The notes under the pieces are model-generated. The model was given only the letters and a program-made list of their open reading frames with translations. It had not been told where the DNA came from and ran no database searches. From NCBI GenBank assembly GCA_039818825.1, contig JBCBTD010000003.1, positions 62,001 to 126,000 on the forward strand: 64,000 bases of DNA. Direction: 5' to 3'. The translations under genes and the position numbers were made by a program. This DNA comes from JBCBTD01 sp039818825. GTDB lineage: Bacteria > Pseudomonadota > Alphaproteobacteria > Geminicoccales > Geminicoccaceae. Shown in pieces: positions 51,473-59,983 of the stretch (position 1 is its first letter; each line of letters starts with the position of its first letter).

Positions 51473-52615
51473 TCAGCGGCCCCCGATCAGATCGCGGGCG
51501 ATGATCAGGCGCATGATCTCGTTGGTTCCTTCGAGGATCTGGTGAACCCTGAGGTCGCGGACGATCCGCTCGATGCCGCAATCGCGGATGTAGCCATAGC
51601 CGCCGAACAGTTGCAGCGCCTCGTTGGCGACGCGAAACCCGACGTCGGTGGCGAACCTCTTGGCCATCGCTGCAGCCACGGTCCGGTCGACGGCACCGTC
51701 GTCGAGCTTGGCCGCTGCTCGGTGGACCATCATGCGCGCCGCCGTCAGCTCGGTCGCCATGTCGGCAAGCTTGAACTGGGTCGCCTGGAAGGCCGCCAGC
51801 GGCTGGCCGAACTGCCGGCGCTCGGTGGTGTGCAGGCCCGCGGCCTCCATCGCCGCCCGGGCGCCTCCGAGCGAACAGGCCGCGATGTTGACCCGGCCAC
51901 CGTCCAGCCCCGCCATGGCGATCTTGAACCCATCGCCCTCCTCGCCCAATCGCTGGCCGATCGGGACTCGGCAGCCGTCGAAGTTCACGGCGGCAGTCGG
52001 CTGAGAGTTCCACCCCATTTTGTGTTCCTGGGCGCCGAACGAAAGGCCCGGCGTTCCGGCTTCGACCACCAACGCCGAGATCCCGGCGGACCCAGCGTCG
52101 CCGGTTCGAACCATGCACAAATACACCTCACTCCGGCCACCGCCGGAGATGAAGGCCTTCTGACCGTCCAGGACGTAATGGTCGCCATCGCGCCGGGCGC
52201 GGGTCGCGAGGCTGGCCGCATCCGAGCCGGCCCCGGGCTCCGTCAGGCAATAGCTGGCGAAGCCGTCCATCCGGCACAGCTCGGGCAACCAGCGCAGCCG
52301 CTGAGCACCGCTGCCGAACCGGTCGATCATCCACGCGACCATGTTGTGGATCGAGAGATAAGCCGCGGTCGACGGACAGGCCGCGGCCAGTTCCTCCAGC
52401 ACGACCGCCGCGTCGACCCGACCGAGCCCACTGCCGCCGACGTCGTCGGCGACGTAGAGCCCGGCGAAGCCCAAGGCTGCCGCAGCCCGCAGCGTGTCCT
52501 CGGGGAAAATCCTGTCCGCGTCCCAACGCTCGGCATGAGGCGCCATCGCGTCACGAGCGAAGGCCGCGGCGGTCGCCCGGAACGCCTCCTGGTCGTCGGA
52601 AAGCCCAAAGTCCAA
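51473..52615 (-). CDS. isobutyryl-CoA (short-chain) acyl-CoA dehydrogenase
   Basis: FAD enzyme of 380 residues, most likely oxidising isobutyryl-CoA in valine breakdown. Signatures CLTEPGAGSDAASL, HKMGWNSQPTAAVNFD and ILEGTNEIMRLI (catalytic Glu) are intact. The TTG start has GGAGG nine bases upstream, which supports it over internal codons. First gene of the valine run; divergent from hemB. A long antisense frame over it is a shadow. Confidence 0.9.
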   Translation of the reverse strand: MDFGLSDDQEAFRATAAAFARDAMAPHAERWDADRIFPEDTLRAAAALGFAGLYVADDVGGSGLGRVDAAVVLEELAAACPSTAAYLSIHNMVAWMIDRFGSGAQRLRWLPELCRMDGFASYCLTEPGAGSDAASLATRARRDGDHYVLDGQKAFISGGGRSEVYLCMVRTGDAGSAGISALVVEAGTPGLSFGAQEHKMGWNSQPTAAVNFDGCRVPIGQRLGEEGDGFKIAMAGLDGGRVNIAACSLGGARAAMEAAGLHTTERRQFGQPLAAFQATQFKLADMATELTAARMMVHRAAAKLDDGAVDRTVAAAMAKRFATDVGFRVANEALQLFGGYGYIRDCGIERIVRDLRVHQILEGTNEIMRLIIARDLIGGR

Positions 52616-52765
52616 GCGTCAATCCTCCCGGAAGCGAGATATCCGACCGTGGGAAGCGGCCGTCAATCGCAGCGGTGCTCTTGTCGGGCGGGTCGAGTGG
52701 CGCTAGCCCGGTTCGATGCCAGCGCGACGGGTGACCGGGGCGGCCGGCGAAGAGGAGGCGGTGAG

Positions 52766-53767
52766 ATGCAGACCGGCCTGGGGCGGTTCCCGACCACGCG
52801 GATGCGCCGGCGACGCACCGACGACTGGGTCCGGCGCGTAGCCCAGGAACATGTCGTTACCCCGGCCGATCTGATCCTGCCGGTTTTCGTCATCGAAGGG
52901 GTCGACCGCGTCGAGCCGGTGCCGTCGATGCCCGGGGTGGCGCGGCTGACCATCGACCGGGCCGTCGCCGTCGCCCGCGAGGCCCGTGGCCATGGCATCC
53001 CAGCGCTCGCGCTCTTCCCCTGCAGCCCCGACCGGGTGAAGACCGAGGACGGCCGCGAGGCCACCAACCCCGACAATCTGATTTGCCGCGCCGCCCGGGC
53101 GCTCCGCGAGGCCGTGCCCGAACTCGGGCTGATCGGCGACGTGGCCTTGGATCCCTACACCTCCCACGGCCAGGACGGCATCCTGGAGAACGGCGTCATC
53201 GTCAACGACGCGACCGTAGCCGTGCTGGTCGAGCAAGCTCGGGTCCAGGCCGAAGCCGGCTGCTGCACCGTGGCGCCTTCGGACATGATGGACGGGCGCA
53301 TCGGCGCCGTCCGCAAACGGCTCGACGAAGCCGGCCTCCACGATACTCGAATTCTCGCCTACGCCGCCAAGTACGCGTCCTGCTTCTACGGTCCGTTCCG
53401 CGACGCTTGTGGCTCTGCCAAGGCACTGGGCCAGGCCGACAAGCGCACCTACCAGATGAACCCGGCGAACGCCGCCGAGGCGCTGCACGAGGTCGCGATG
53501 GACCTGGAGGAAGGCGCCGATCTGGTGATGGTCAAGCCCGGCCTCCCCTATCTCGACATCATCCACCGGGTGAAAACCAACTTCGGCGTCCCCACCCTCG
53601 CCTATCAGGTGTCCGGTGAGTACGCGATGCTGAAAGCCGCGACCGACAATGGCTGGCTCGACGGCGACAAGGCCATGTTGGAAACCCTCATCGCCATGAA
53701 GCGCGCCGGCGCCGATGCCATTCTCTCGTACGCCGCGATCGAGGTGGCCAGGCGACTGCAGGAGTAG
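52766..53767 (+). CDS. hemB: porphobilinogen synthase HemB
   Basis: Delta-aminolevulinic acid dehydratase, 333 residues, making porphobilinogen for haem. The two Schiff-base lysines are Lys202 (AAKYASCFYGPFR) and Lys257 (VMVKPGLPYLD). The metal region reads DVALDPYTSHGQDG, with Asp in place of the zinc-binding cysteines, so it is the magnesium-dependent type. GGAGG lies seven bases before the ATG. The frame remains open far upstream but without similarity. Confidence 0.95.
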   Translation: MQTGLGRFPTTRMRRRRTDDWVRRVAQEHVVTPADLILPVFVIEGVDRVEPVPSMPGVARLTIDRAVAVAREARGHGIPALALFPCSPDRVKTEDGREATNPDNLICRAARALREAVPELGLIGDVALDPYTSHGQDGILENGVIVNDATVAVLVEQARVQAEAGCCTVAPSDMMDGRIGAVRKRLDEAGLHDTRILAYAAKYASCFYGPFRDACGSAKALGQADKRTYQMNPANAAEALHEVAMDLEEGADLVMVKPGLPYLDIIHRVKTNFGVPTLAYQVSGEYAMLKAATDNGWLDGDKAMLETLIAMKRAGADAILSYAAIEVARRLQE

Positions 53768-53863
53768 GCGAGACACGACTGCGCTTCGCACCATGGCGCA
53801 ACGTGCGATCGGACCGGTTGGCGCCGTGCCACCGCTACGTCGCGTCTGCCGCGCTCCCGGCGT

Positions 53864-55075
53864 TCACTGGTCGTCGAGAAAAAACCGTACCATTTCGGCG
53901 GAGGCGTCGGGACCGGCCGCGTCCGCGTAGCTGCCGGCGGGGTTGCCGCCGGACCAGGCATGGCCAGCGCCCTCGACCAGCCACAGCTCGGCGACGACGC
54001 GGCCGTCCTCGAGCTGGCGGGTGCGCGCGTAGCCGCGACGCCCGGCGCCGACACCGTGCTCGATCGACGCCCTGGATGCGGGGTGTGCGTTTCGCGCCAA
54101 GCTCATGAACCTGTCGGCGTTGGCCGGCGCCACGATGGGATCGTTGGTGCCATGGAACACGATCAAGCGCGGGGGCCTGGAGTCGGGTCTCGATGTCCCT
54201 TCGGTCGTAGCACCGTCGCCGCGCATGGCGGCGAAGCCGGAGGCGAGGTCGGTGGCCAGACCGCAGGGCACCCCTGAATGCACGCCGACCGCCGCGTAGA
54301 GTTCGGGAAAAGTCTCGCCCATCACGGCGGCCATCGCACCGCCGGCCGACAGGCCAGCAACGAACGTGCGGCCAGGAGGCACGCCGAACTCCGCGACCAT
54401 CGCGTGGGTCAGTGAGGCGATGATCAGCGGCTCACCGTCGTCACGTCCCTGGTGCGCCGGCTCGAACCAGTTCCAACAGCCGGTGAGGTTTGCTCGCGCG
54501 CTTTGGCCGGGATAGACGACGATCAGCCGCTCCCGCTCGGCGACCACGTTCATGTTCGTTCCCGCAGCGAAGTCGTCCGGATCTTGCTGACAGCCGTGCA
54601 GCATCACCAGTAGGCCCTCCACAGCTTCGGCCCCACACGACGGAACGTACAGCCGGTAGGCGCGGCTGCCCGCGGCGCAGGAGAAGGTCCGCGCCTCGAA
54701 CCGAGCGCCTTCGACAAGTGTCGTCTCGCGAGCCCTGACGGCACCAGCCGAGGGCGTCGGCGCCTCGACGAGTCGACGTGCCTGCTGCAGCGCACGCACC
54801 ACCTCGCCGAGTGGGCGGCGGGCGCGGCGCGGGAACTTGCGCGCGGGAACTGCGGCCTCCGTTGGCGCATCGGGCTGGTCCGCGGGGCCCACCAAGCGCA
54901 GATTCGGTGCCGGACGAGGCGCCGGCTCGGGACCATCCTTCGCGGCCACCGCCCCGGTCGTGCCCGGCGCGGCAGCAGCCAGCGCTTCCTGGATGATGGC
55001 GGTCGCTTCCAGCGGTTGCATGGCGCGTACGGAACCGAGTGCCCGGCGCATGGCGTCAGCGAATCGCTCGTTCAT
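53864..55075 (-). CDS. PHB depolymerase family esterase
   Basis: Alpha/beta hydrolase of 403 residues in the PHB depolymerase/LpqC-like family, with a low-complexity Ala/Pro-rich N-terminal third and the catalytic domain after about 120. Landmarks are LVMLHGCQQDPDDFAAGT, VYPGQSARANLTGCWNWF, the nucleophile elbow GLSAGGAM, FHGTNDPIVAPAN and the late GAGHAWSGG. No export signal is obvious, so an intracellular role is possible. A run of GGAGGAGG precedes the ATG. The ribbon-helix-helix gene lies 51 bp upstream on the same strand. Confidence 0.85.
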   Translation of the reverse strand: MNERFADAMRRALGSVRAMQPLEATAIIQEALAAAAPGTTGAVAAKDGPEPAPRPAPNLRLVGPADQPDAPTEAAVPARKFPRRARRPLGEVVRALQQARRLVEAPTPSAGAVRARETTLVEGARFEARTFSCAAGSRAYRLYVPSCGAEAVEGLLVMLHGCQQDPDDFAAGTNMNVVAERERLIVVYPGQSARANLTGCWNWFEPAHQGRDDGEPLIIASLTHAMVAEFGVPPGRTFVAGLSAGGAMAAVMGETFPELYAAVGVHSGVPCGLATDLASGFAAMRGDGATTEGTSRPDSRPPRLIVFHGTNDPIVAPANADRFMSLARNAHPASRASIEHGVGAGRRGYARTRQLEDGRVVAELWLVEGAGHAWSGGNPAGSYADAAGPDASAEMVRFFLDDQ

Positions 55076-55126
55076 GGGCGGCTTCCTCCTCCAGGGCGAA
55101 TGGTGCGGTTGATCGGCACGGGCGAC

Positions 55127-55546
55127 CTAGCGGATGCGGTCGGCAAGGGCAGCGCGAACCTCTTGGCTCGCCTGCAAAGCGCCCAGTACCGTGATCGTGC
55201 CGATCGTGGCTCTGGCCAGTTCCGGGGCTACGTCGGTGGCGATCCGCGCGAGCCCGACGACCTTCAAATGGAGCATTTCACCGGCAGCGCGGGCAGCCTC
55301 CAAGTCGACGGAGGTGATGTCGCGCAGGCCCAGTTCCAGGCTGTGGCGGTCGATGGACCGCGTCACCTCGGGCGCGTGCGTCGTAAGCTGGTTGCGGATG
55401 GCCGTCCGGATGAAATCGGTGCGGTTCTGATAGAAGCCTTCCTGCACGAGGAGATCGACCCGCCCGAGGTCGACGTAGCTCAGATTGATCGTGACCTTCT
55501 CGGAGTCCGGGGCCCGCTCCCGGAGCTGGCGTACGTTGCCGCTCAT
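55127..55546 (-). CDS. CopG/ribbon-helix-helix transcriptional regulator
   Basis: Regulator of about 139 residues. The ribbon-helix-helix part is SEKVTINLSYVDLGRVDLLVQEGFYQNRTDFIRTAIRNQL, with the beta strand KVTINLS and two helices. The rest (LEAARAAGEMLHLKVVGL onward) is a helical tail that could serve sensing or oligomerisation. The second ATG is used because GGAG then sits six bases upstream. Three GGATGG direct repeats and one inverted copy lie in front, a likely autoregulatory operator. It is upstream of the PHB esterase, which it may control. Confidence 0.82.
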   Translation of the reverse strand: MSGNVRQLRERAPDSEKVTINLSYVDLGRVDLLVQEGFYQNRTDFIRTAIRNQLTTHAPEVTRSIDRHSLELGLRDITSVDLEAARAAGEMLHLKVVGLARIATDVAPELARATIGTITVLGALQASQEVRAALADRIR

Positions 55547-55554
55547 GGCATTCT

Positions 55555-55592
55555 CCATCCACACGGATGGTATATGGATGGTAAGCGGATGG
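55555..55592. promoter_or_regulatory. GGATGG repeat array, probable ribbon-helix-helix operator
   Basis: GGATGG occurs at 55565-55570, 55576-55581 and 55587-55592, exactly 11 bp apart, and CCATCC (its complement) at 55555-55560. Ribbon-helix-helix dimers bind short repeats spaced on one face of the helix, which fits. The array begins nine bases before the regulator's start and overlaps its ribosome site region. Confidence 0.65.
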
Positions 55593-55697
55593 CCTGCAAG
55601 AGCATGGTCGACGCCTGGGAGTCCAAGGTTGGTACGATGGATGTGCCAGGGACGCTGTGCTTCCGAGCGTTCGCGTTGCCGTGCCCGAGATGCACGC

Positions 55698-55712
55698 ACG
55701 TCCCAGGGACGT
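55698..55712. promoter_or_regulatory. 15-bp palindrome upstream of motB
   Basis: ACGTCCC-A-GGGACGT is a perfect seven-base dyad about 140 bp before motB. A second half-like CCAGGGACG occurs at about 55647. The 307-bp interval 55547-55853 between the regulator and motB otherwise holds no convincing gene. Confidence 0.4.
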
Positions 55713-55853
55713 ACGTCCTCAGGTCGCGCAGCCGGTTCGGCGATGGTCGTCGTTCGTGCAGGAAGTGCCAGGGCCTAGCAGTCTGGCTCCAGCGGCTTCA
55801 GCATTCTTCAACCACCCGGTGCGATGCTGCTCGAACCCAGCACGCAGGTGGCC

Positions 55854-56786
55854 GTGAGCAACGTTCAGCCGATCATCAAGAAGGTCAAGAAGGGCGGCCA
55901 CGCCCACGCCCACAGCTCGGCGTGGAAGGTGGCGTACGCCGACTTCGTCACTGCGATGATGGCGTTCTTCTTGATGCTCTGGCTGTTGAACGCGTCGACC
56001 GAGGAGCAGCTCTCGGGGATCGCCGACTATTTCATGCCGACGACCAGCACCAGCGCGCCAACAGGCAGCCTCGGCTTCTCCGGCGGCGTCGCCACCGATA
56101 TCGACGGACCGTTGAACCTACCGCCGATGGGGATGCCGAGCGTCGTCGTCGGCTTGCCGCCTGGGGAGGATGGCGGCGAGGACGAGGCGAGCGAGAGCGC
56201 GGCCGTCGAGGACGCGAAGTTCCAAGACATCGAAGAGCGGCTGCGCGAGGCGATCGACAAGGACCCGGAGCTGGCCGGTCTGGAGGACCACTTGATCATC
56301 GACCGCACCGACGAGGGACTGCGAATCCAGCTGGTCGACCAGGACGACCGCTCGATGTTTCCCCGCGGCAGCGAGGCGATGCTCCCCCACACCCACGCCT
56401 TGCTGGCGCAGGTTGCCAAGGCCGTGACCGACACGTCGAACCAGGTCGCCATCAGCGGCCACACCGACGCGACGCCCTACCGCGCCGGCAGCGCCGGCGA
56501 CAACTGGACCCTCTCGAGTGGCCGGGCCAACGCCGCCCGTCGCGTCCTGGTCGAGGGCGGTCTTCCCGAACAGCGTCTCGCCCGGGTCACCGGCAAGGCC
56601 TCGACGGAACCACACCAACCGGACGACCCGACCGCCGCCAGCAACCGGCGGATCGCCATCGTGCTGCTCTACGCCGGCGGCAACCGCCCGGAACTGGCCA
56701 ACCCGGAAGTGGCTGTACCGCCGGTGGTAGCGCCGCTGGTCGGTGAAACGTCCGCGGCACCTGGCATCGAGACCTGGCGCCCCTGA
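55854..56786 (+). CDS. motB: MotB-type OmpA-domain protein
   Basis: Stator-like protein of 310 residues. The N-terminus (IIKKVKKGGHAHAH), a single transmembrane helix with the proton-binding Asp30 in AYADFVTAMMAFFLMLWLLN, and a C-terminal OmpA-like peptidoglycan-binding domain (ISGHTDATPYR to ASNRRIAIVLLY) follow MotB. The GTG with AGG upstream is preferred; an ATG at 55824 would add ten residues. MotA, the partner required for a flagellar stator, is not in the window, nor are other flagellar genes. An acidic linker (EDGGEDEASESAA) precedes the domain. Confidence 0.85.
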   Translation: MSNVQPIIKKVKKGGHAHAHSSAWKVAYADFVTAMMAFFLMLWLLNASTEEQLSGIADYFMPTTSTSAPTGSLGFSGGVATDIDGPLNLPPMGMPSVVVGLPPGEDGGEDEASESAAVEDAKFQDIEERLREAIDKDPELAGLEDHLIIDRTDEGLRIQLVDQDDRSMFPRGSEAMLPHTHALLAQVAKAVTDTSNQVAISGHTDATPYRAGSAGDNWTLSSGRANAARRVLVEGGLPEQRLARVTGKASTEPHQPDDPTAASNRRIAIVLLYAGGNRPELANPEVAVPPVVAPLVGETSAAPGIETWRP

Positions 56787-56839
56787 CCGGAGGGCACGGT
56801 TGGCGTTGACGTCTGCACTCGCTAGACCCGGTTCCACCC

Positions 56840-57580
56840 ATGACCGACATCCCCCCCTGTTCGCCGCGCCGCCGCAAGCGACCGCCGAAGCTGCACCACC
56901 GCCCGCTCGCCGTGGCGACGATCAGTGCCACGGCCGCCACGGGCCTGCGCGGCGTCTTCGGCAGCTGTCGGATCAGTGCGGCGTTCCACCCGGAGGCGTT
57001 GGCGCTGCTGACCGCGCGCAACACGGGCATCGGTGTCTTCTGGCACCAACGACTGCTCGGCATCCCGGCGCTGTGGCGTGTGTTCTGCCGCGCGGCGGGG
57101 CACGACTGGCTGTCGGTGAGCGCCATGGTCTCGCACCACGGCGACGGCGAGTTGATCGCTCGAACTCTGGAGCGGCTGGGCGTCGACCAGGTCCGCGGTT
57201 CGACCCGTCGCGGGGCGGTAGCCGCGGCCCGGCGGGCCGGCGCCGCGATGGCCGACGGCGCCTATCTGGCGATCGTCGTCGATGGCCCGACGGGCCCTCA
57301 TGCCAGGGTGCAGCCGGGCGCGTTGTTCCTTGCCAAGCGGAGCGGCCGGCCGATCGTGCCGATCACGTTCGCCACGAGCCGCGGCTGGCAGGCCGGCAGC
57401 TGGGATCGGCTCCTCGTGCCCCTGCCTCTCGCCAAGGTCCGCTTCGTCGCCGATGCGCCGATCTGGATCCCCGACGACACCGATGCAGAGGCTCTCGACG
57501 CTCACCGGTTGGCGCTCGAAGAGCGGCTGCGGCAACTCAATCGGGCCGCCGACGAGGCGGTCGGGATCGTCCGCACGTGA
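56840..57580 (+). CDS. DUF374 lysophospholipid acyltransferase-like protein
   Basis: Protein of 246 residues in the DUF374 family, an LPLAT-fold group. The acyltransferase-like core has a FWHQRLLGIPAL segment, an SHHGDGELIARTLERLG stretch resembling the HxxxxD-type block, and VVDGPTGPHARVQPG with PVTF-like IVPITFATSR. It probably acts on a lipid precursor of the envelope. The N-terminus is basic and proline-rich without a clear signal. It follows motB by 53 bp and converges with the cyclopropane synthase. Confidence 0.85.
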   Translation: MTDIPPCSPRRRKRPPKLHHRPLAVATISATAATGLRGVFGSCRISAAFHPEALALLTARNTGIGVFWHQRLLGIPALWRVFCRAAGHDWLSVSAMVSHHGDGELIARTLERLGVDQVRGSTRRGAVAAARRAGAAMADGAYLAIVVDGPTGPHARVQPGALFLAKRSGRPIVPITFATSRGWQAGSWDRLLVPLPLAKVRFVADAPIWIPDDTDAEALDAHRLALEERLRQLNRAADEAVGIVRT

Positions 57581-57620
57581 CGCATTGGCAACGTTGTCGT
57601 GCTCGCGCGCCAGAGGCAAG

Positions 57621-58949
57621 CTAGCGGTAGAGGTCCGCCCGGGTCGGCGGCACGGCCGGCGGGCCTTTCGCCGACTTGGCGGCGACGGTCTGGAATATGC
57701 GCGCCGAACCGCGCTCGAAAGCGATGGCGCAACCGGCGAGATACGCGACCCAAATGCGATAGGTCTCCGGGCCGACCAGCTGCTCGGCTTCGGCGCGCCG
57801 CGCGGTCAGCCGCTCGCACCACAACCGCGTCGTTCGGGCGTAGTGCCAGCGCCAACCCTCGACGTCGTGCACCTCGAAGCCGACCTTCTCCATCTCCCGC
57901 AGCGTGTGGCCGATGTCGTCCAGCTCGCCGCCCGGGAAGATGTAGCGCTGCAGCGCGCGTTGCTCGGGGCGAGCGCCGAAGCGCCGGCGATGGCGCTTGG
58001 CGCCGCGGCTGATCGCATGGTTGAGGAACAGTCCGCCGTCGGCGAGCAGGCTGCGCATCTTGCGGAAGTAGGCCTCGATGTTGGCGATACCGATATGCTC
58101 GTACATGCCGATCGACGCGATCTTGTCGTAGCTGCCCTCGACCTCGCGGAAGTCCTGGAGCGCCACTGTCACCCGGTCGCCGAGGCCCAAGTCGTCGATT
58201 TTCGCCGTAGCGAAGCCGTGCTGCACCGTCGACAGCGTGACGCCGTGGCCGATGGCGCCGTGATGGCGCGCGGCATGGCACAAGAGACCGCCCCAGCCGC
58301 AGCCGATGTCCAGCAGCCGGTCGCCCGGCCGCAACCGCAGCTTGCGGCAGATCATCTCCAGCTTCGCTTGCTGCGCGGTCGCCAGATCCGCGTCGAAGCT
58401 CGGATAGTAAGCGCAGGAGTACTGCATCTCTGGATCGAGAAAGAGCGCGTAGAACGCGTTACCGACATCGTAGTGAAAGCCGATGAACCGACGATCGTCG
58501 CCGGACTTCCGCTCCGCACCGGCGACGTCGCCGCCGAACCCGCGGGTCGCGTCCGGCGAGACCGCCGGCGCGAACAAGAGCGGCCAAAGCCGACGGGCCA
58601 ACTGCCAGCGGTCGACGGCCCTCAAGCGGCGTCCGACCGAGCCGTCGCCGAATGCCGCAGCTATGTCCAACAGGGTCCCGCCCGTGAAGTCGATGCGGCC
58701 GTGGGCGTAGTGGCGGATCACCCGGTCGAGCGTTGGCCGCCGCAATAGCGACGGCAGCACCCCAGGCGAGGTGACGTGCAGTTCCAACCCCGGCGCCGGA
58801 TCAGGGCCCAGCGGCTCCAGCGAGCCTTCCCACAAGCGGACCGAAAGCGGCGCCTGCAGGCGCTCGCGAAGCAACGCGATCAGCCGCCGCGTCGCCTCCA
58901 GCACCCGCGGATCAGCGACGTCTGGCGCAGTCTGTCGCTCGTCGTCCAA
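57621..58949 (-). CDS. cyclopropane-fatty-acyl-phospholipid synthase family protein
   Basis: SAM-dependent methyltransferase of 442 residues that likely adds methylene across lipid double bonds. Motifs are HYDVGNAFYALFLD, MQYSCAYYP, SAM-binding LLDIGCGWGGLL, SIGMYEHIG, and YLAGCAIAF in the C-terminal part. An N-terminal helical region of about 140 residues is family-typical. The start is TTG; no strong ribosome site is visible and a later GTG is possible. It is coupled in direction with the thioesterase gene upstream. Confidence 0.9.
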   Translation of the reverse strand: MDDERQTAPDVADPRVLEATRRLIALLRERLQAPLSVRLWEGSLEPLGPDPAPGLELHVTSPGVLPSLLRRPTLDRVIRHYAHGRIDFTGGTLLDIAAAFGDGSVGRRLRAVDRWQLARRLWPLLFAPAVSPDATRGFGGDVAGAERKSGDDRRFIGFHYDVGNAFYALFLDPEMQYSCAYYPSFDADLATAQQAKLEMICRKLRLRPGDRLLDIGCGWGGLLCHAARHHGAIGHGVTLSTVQHGFATAKIDDLGLGDRVTVALQDFREVEGSYDKIASIGMYEHIGIANIEAYFRKMRSLLADGGLFLNHAISRGAKRHRRRFGARPEQRALQRYIFPGGELDDIGHTLREMEKVGFEVHDVEGWRWHYARTTRLWCERLTARRAEAEQLVGPETYRIWVAYLAGCAIAFERGSARIFQTVAAKSAKGPPAVPPTRADLYR

Positions 58950-58973
58950 GGCCCGTCACCAGCGCGCGCACCA

Positions 58974-59474
58974 TCAGGCCGGCGTCGACTGTTTGCGGAT
59001 TTCCAGGCTGCGGCGCGCCACCTCGCGGCGCAGCTCGCGGCGCATCTGGGCGTTGGCGTAGCGCCGGCGGTCGACGTCGTCGACGACCTTCAAGGCCGGC
59101 ACCCGAACCGGCCGCCCGTTCTCCGCGACCGCGACCATGCTGAAGTAGCAGGTGATCACGTGGCGCTCGCTCTTCTCGATGATGTTCTCGGCGATGGCCC
59201 GGATGCCGATCTCCATCGACGTGTGGCCGGTGTAGTTGATCGACGCGAAGAACGTCATCAGCTCGCCGACGTGCACCGGCTCGCGAAAGAAGACCTGATC
59301 GACGGAGACCGTAACGGCGTAATGATTCGAGTACCGCGACGCACAGGCGTAAGCGACCTGGTCCAGCAGCCGCAGGATTGCACCGCCATGCACATGCCCG
59401 GAGAAGTTCGCCATGTCGGGTGTGGCAAGCACCGTCATGCGGAGCGTCTTGTGCTGGGGGTCGTTCTCGTACAT
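58974..59474 (-). CDS. acyl-CoA thioesterase, hotdog fold
   Basis: Hotdog thioesterase of 166 residues, YciA/acyl-CoA hydrolase type. The motif block GHVHGGAILRLLDQVAYACA and SVDQVFFREPVHVGELM carries the catalytic acidic residue, and YTGHTSMEIGIRA is typical. The C-terminal tail is basic. GAGG lies five bases before the ATG. It sits upstream of the cyclopropane synthase gene and may tune acyl-CoA pools, but the link is only by position. Confidence 0.9.
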   Translation of the reverse strand: MYENDPQHKTLRMTVLATPDMANFSGHVHGGAILRLLDQVAYACASRYSNHYAVTVSVDQVFFREPVHVGELMTFFASINYTGHTSMEIGIRAIAENIIEKSERHVITCYFSMVAVAENGRPVRVPALKVVDDVDRRRYANAQMRRELRREVARRSLEIRKQSTPA

Positions 59475-59556
59475 CGCGGCCTCGCTGTGATCGCCCCTCG
59501 ACGCACGAGACTAGCGCGATACGCTGCAGCGCACCACGGCCATCGTCGAGTGGTCG

Positions 59557-59967
59557 TCAGTCCCAGTCGGTCTGGCGGAAGGTTGCGAGCACTGTGCCGG
59601 CTTCGTCGAACAGGGTCAGCGCGATCCCGTCGCGTAGAAAGCTGGCCGTCGAATCCATGGCGCCGAAGAACGCCTGCTCGCGCTCCATCGCCACGGGTGG
59701 GCACATCATCCTCGTGGCGGCGAGCGGACCGATCGTAAGCGTCGTGCCATCGACCGTGTAGCTGCCGGTGAAACGGTTGCAGCCGCCGGTCCCACTGACT
59801 TGACCCTCGTCACCGAACTGGACGAACTGCTCGACCTCGTCGGACACCACGACGTCGCCGAACGTGACCGGGACCCACTCACTGCCAGCAAGACTCTCGG
59901 CCATCACCGGTGCCGGCGCTCCTGCCAGCAACAACGCCAAGACCATAGGCCGCACCAACTCGCGCAT
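59557..59967 (-). CDS. META (HslJ-like) domain exported protein
   Basis: Exported protein of 136 residues with a signal sequence (MVLALLLAGAPAPVMAES). The META domain shows LAGSEWVPV, SGTGGCNRFTGSY, GPLAATRMMCPPVAMEREQAFF, as in HslJ. No lipobox is present, so it is probably periplasmic. Role unknown. GGGGAGAG precedes the ATG. It is 16 bp after amn on the same strand. Confidence 0.85.
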   Translation of the reverse strand: MRELVRPMVLALLLAGAPAPVMAESLAGSEWVPVTFGDVVVSDEVEQFVQFGDEGQVSGTGGCNRFTGSYTVDGTTLTIGPLAATRMMCPPVAMEREQAFFGAMDSTASFLRDGIALTLFDEAGTVLATFRQTDWD

Positions 59968-59983
59968 CGCTCTCCCCCGAGAA

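Noticed and set aside
51341..52765. Long open frame antisense to the acyl-CoA dehydrogenase and continuous with hemB
   Set aside because: It has no family similarity upstream of the hemB ATG, while the opposite strand encodes a complete, motif-bearing enzyme. In GC-rich DNA such mirror frames are common.
55565..55592. GGATGG repeats as a small CRISPR or minisatellite
   Set aside because: The units are only six bases with five-base spacers and number three; the position before a ribbon-helix-helix gene favours an operator.
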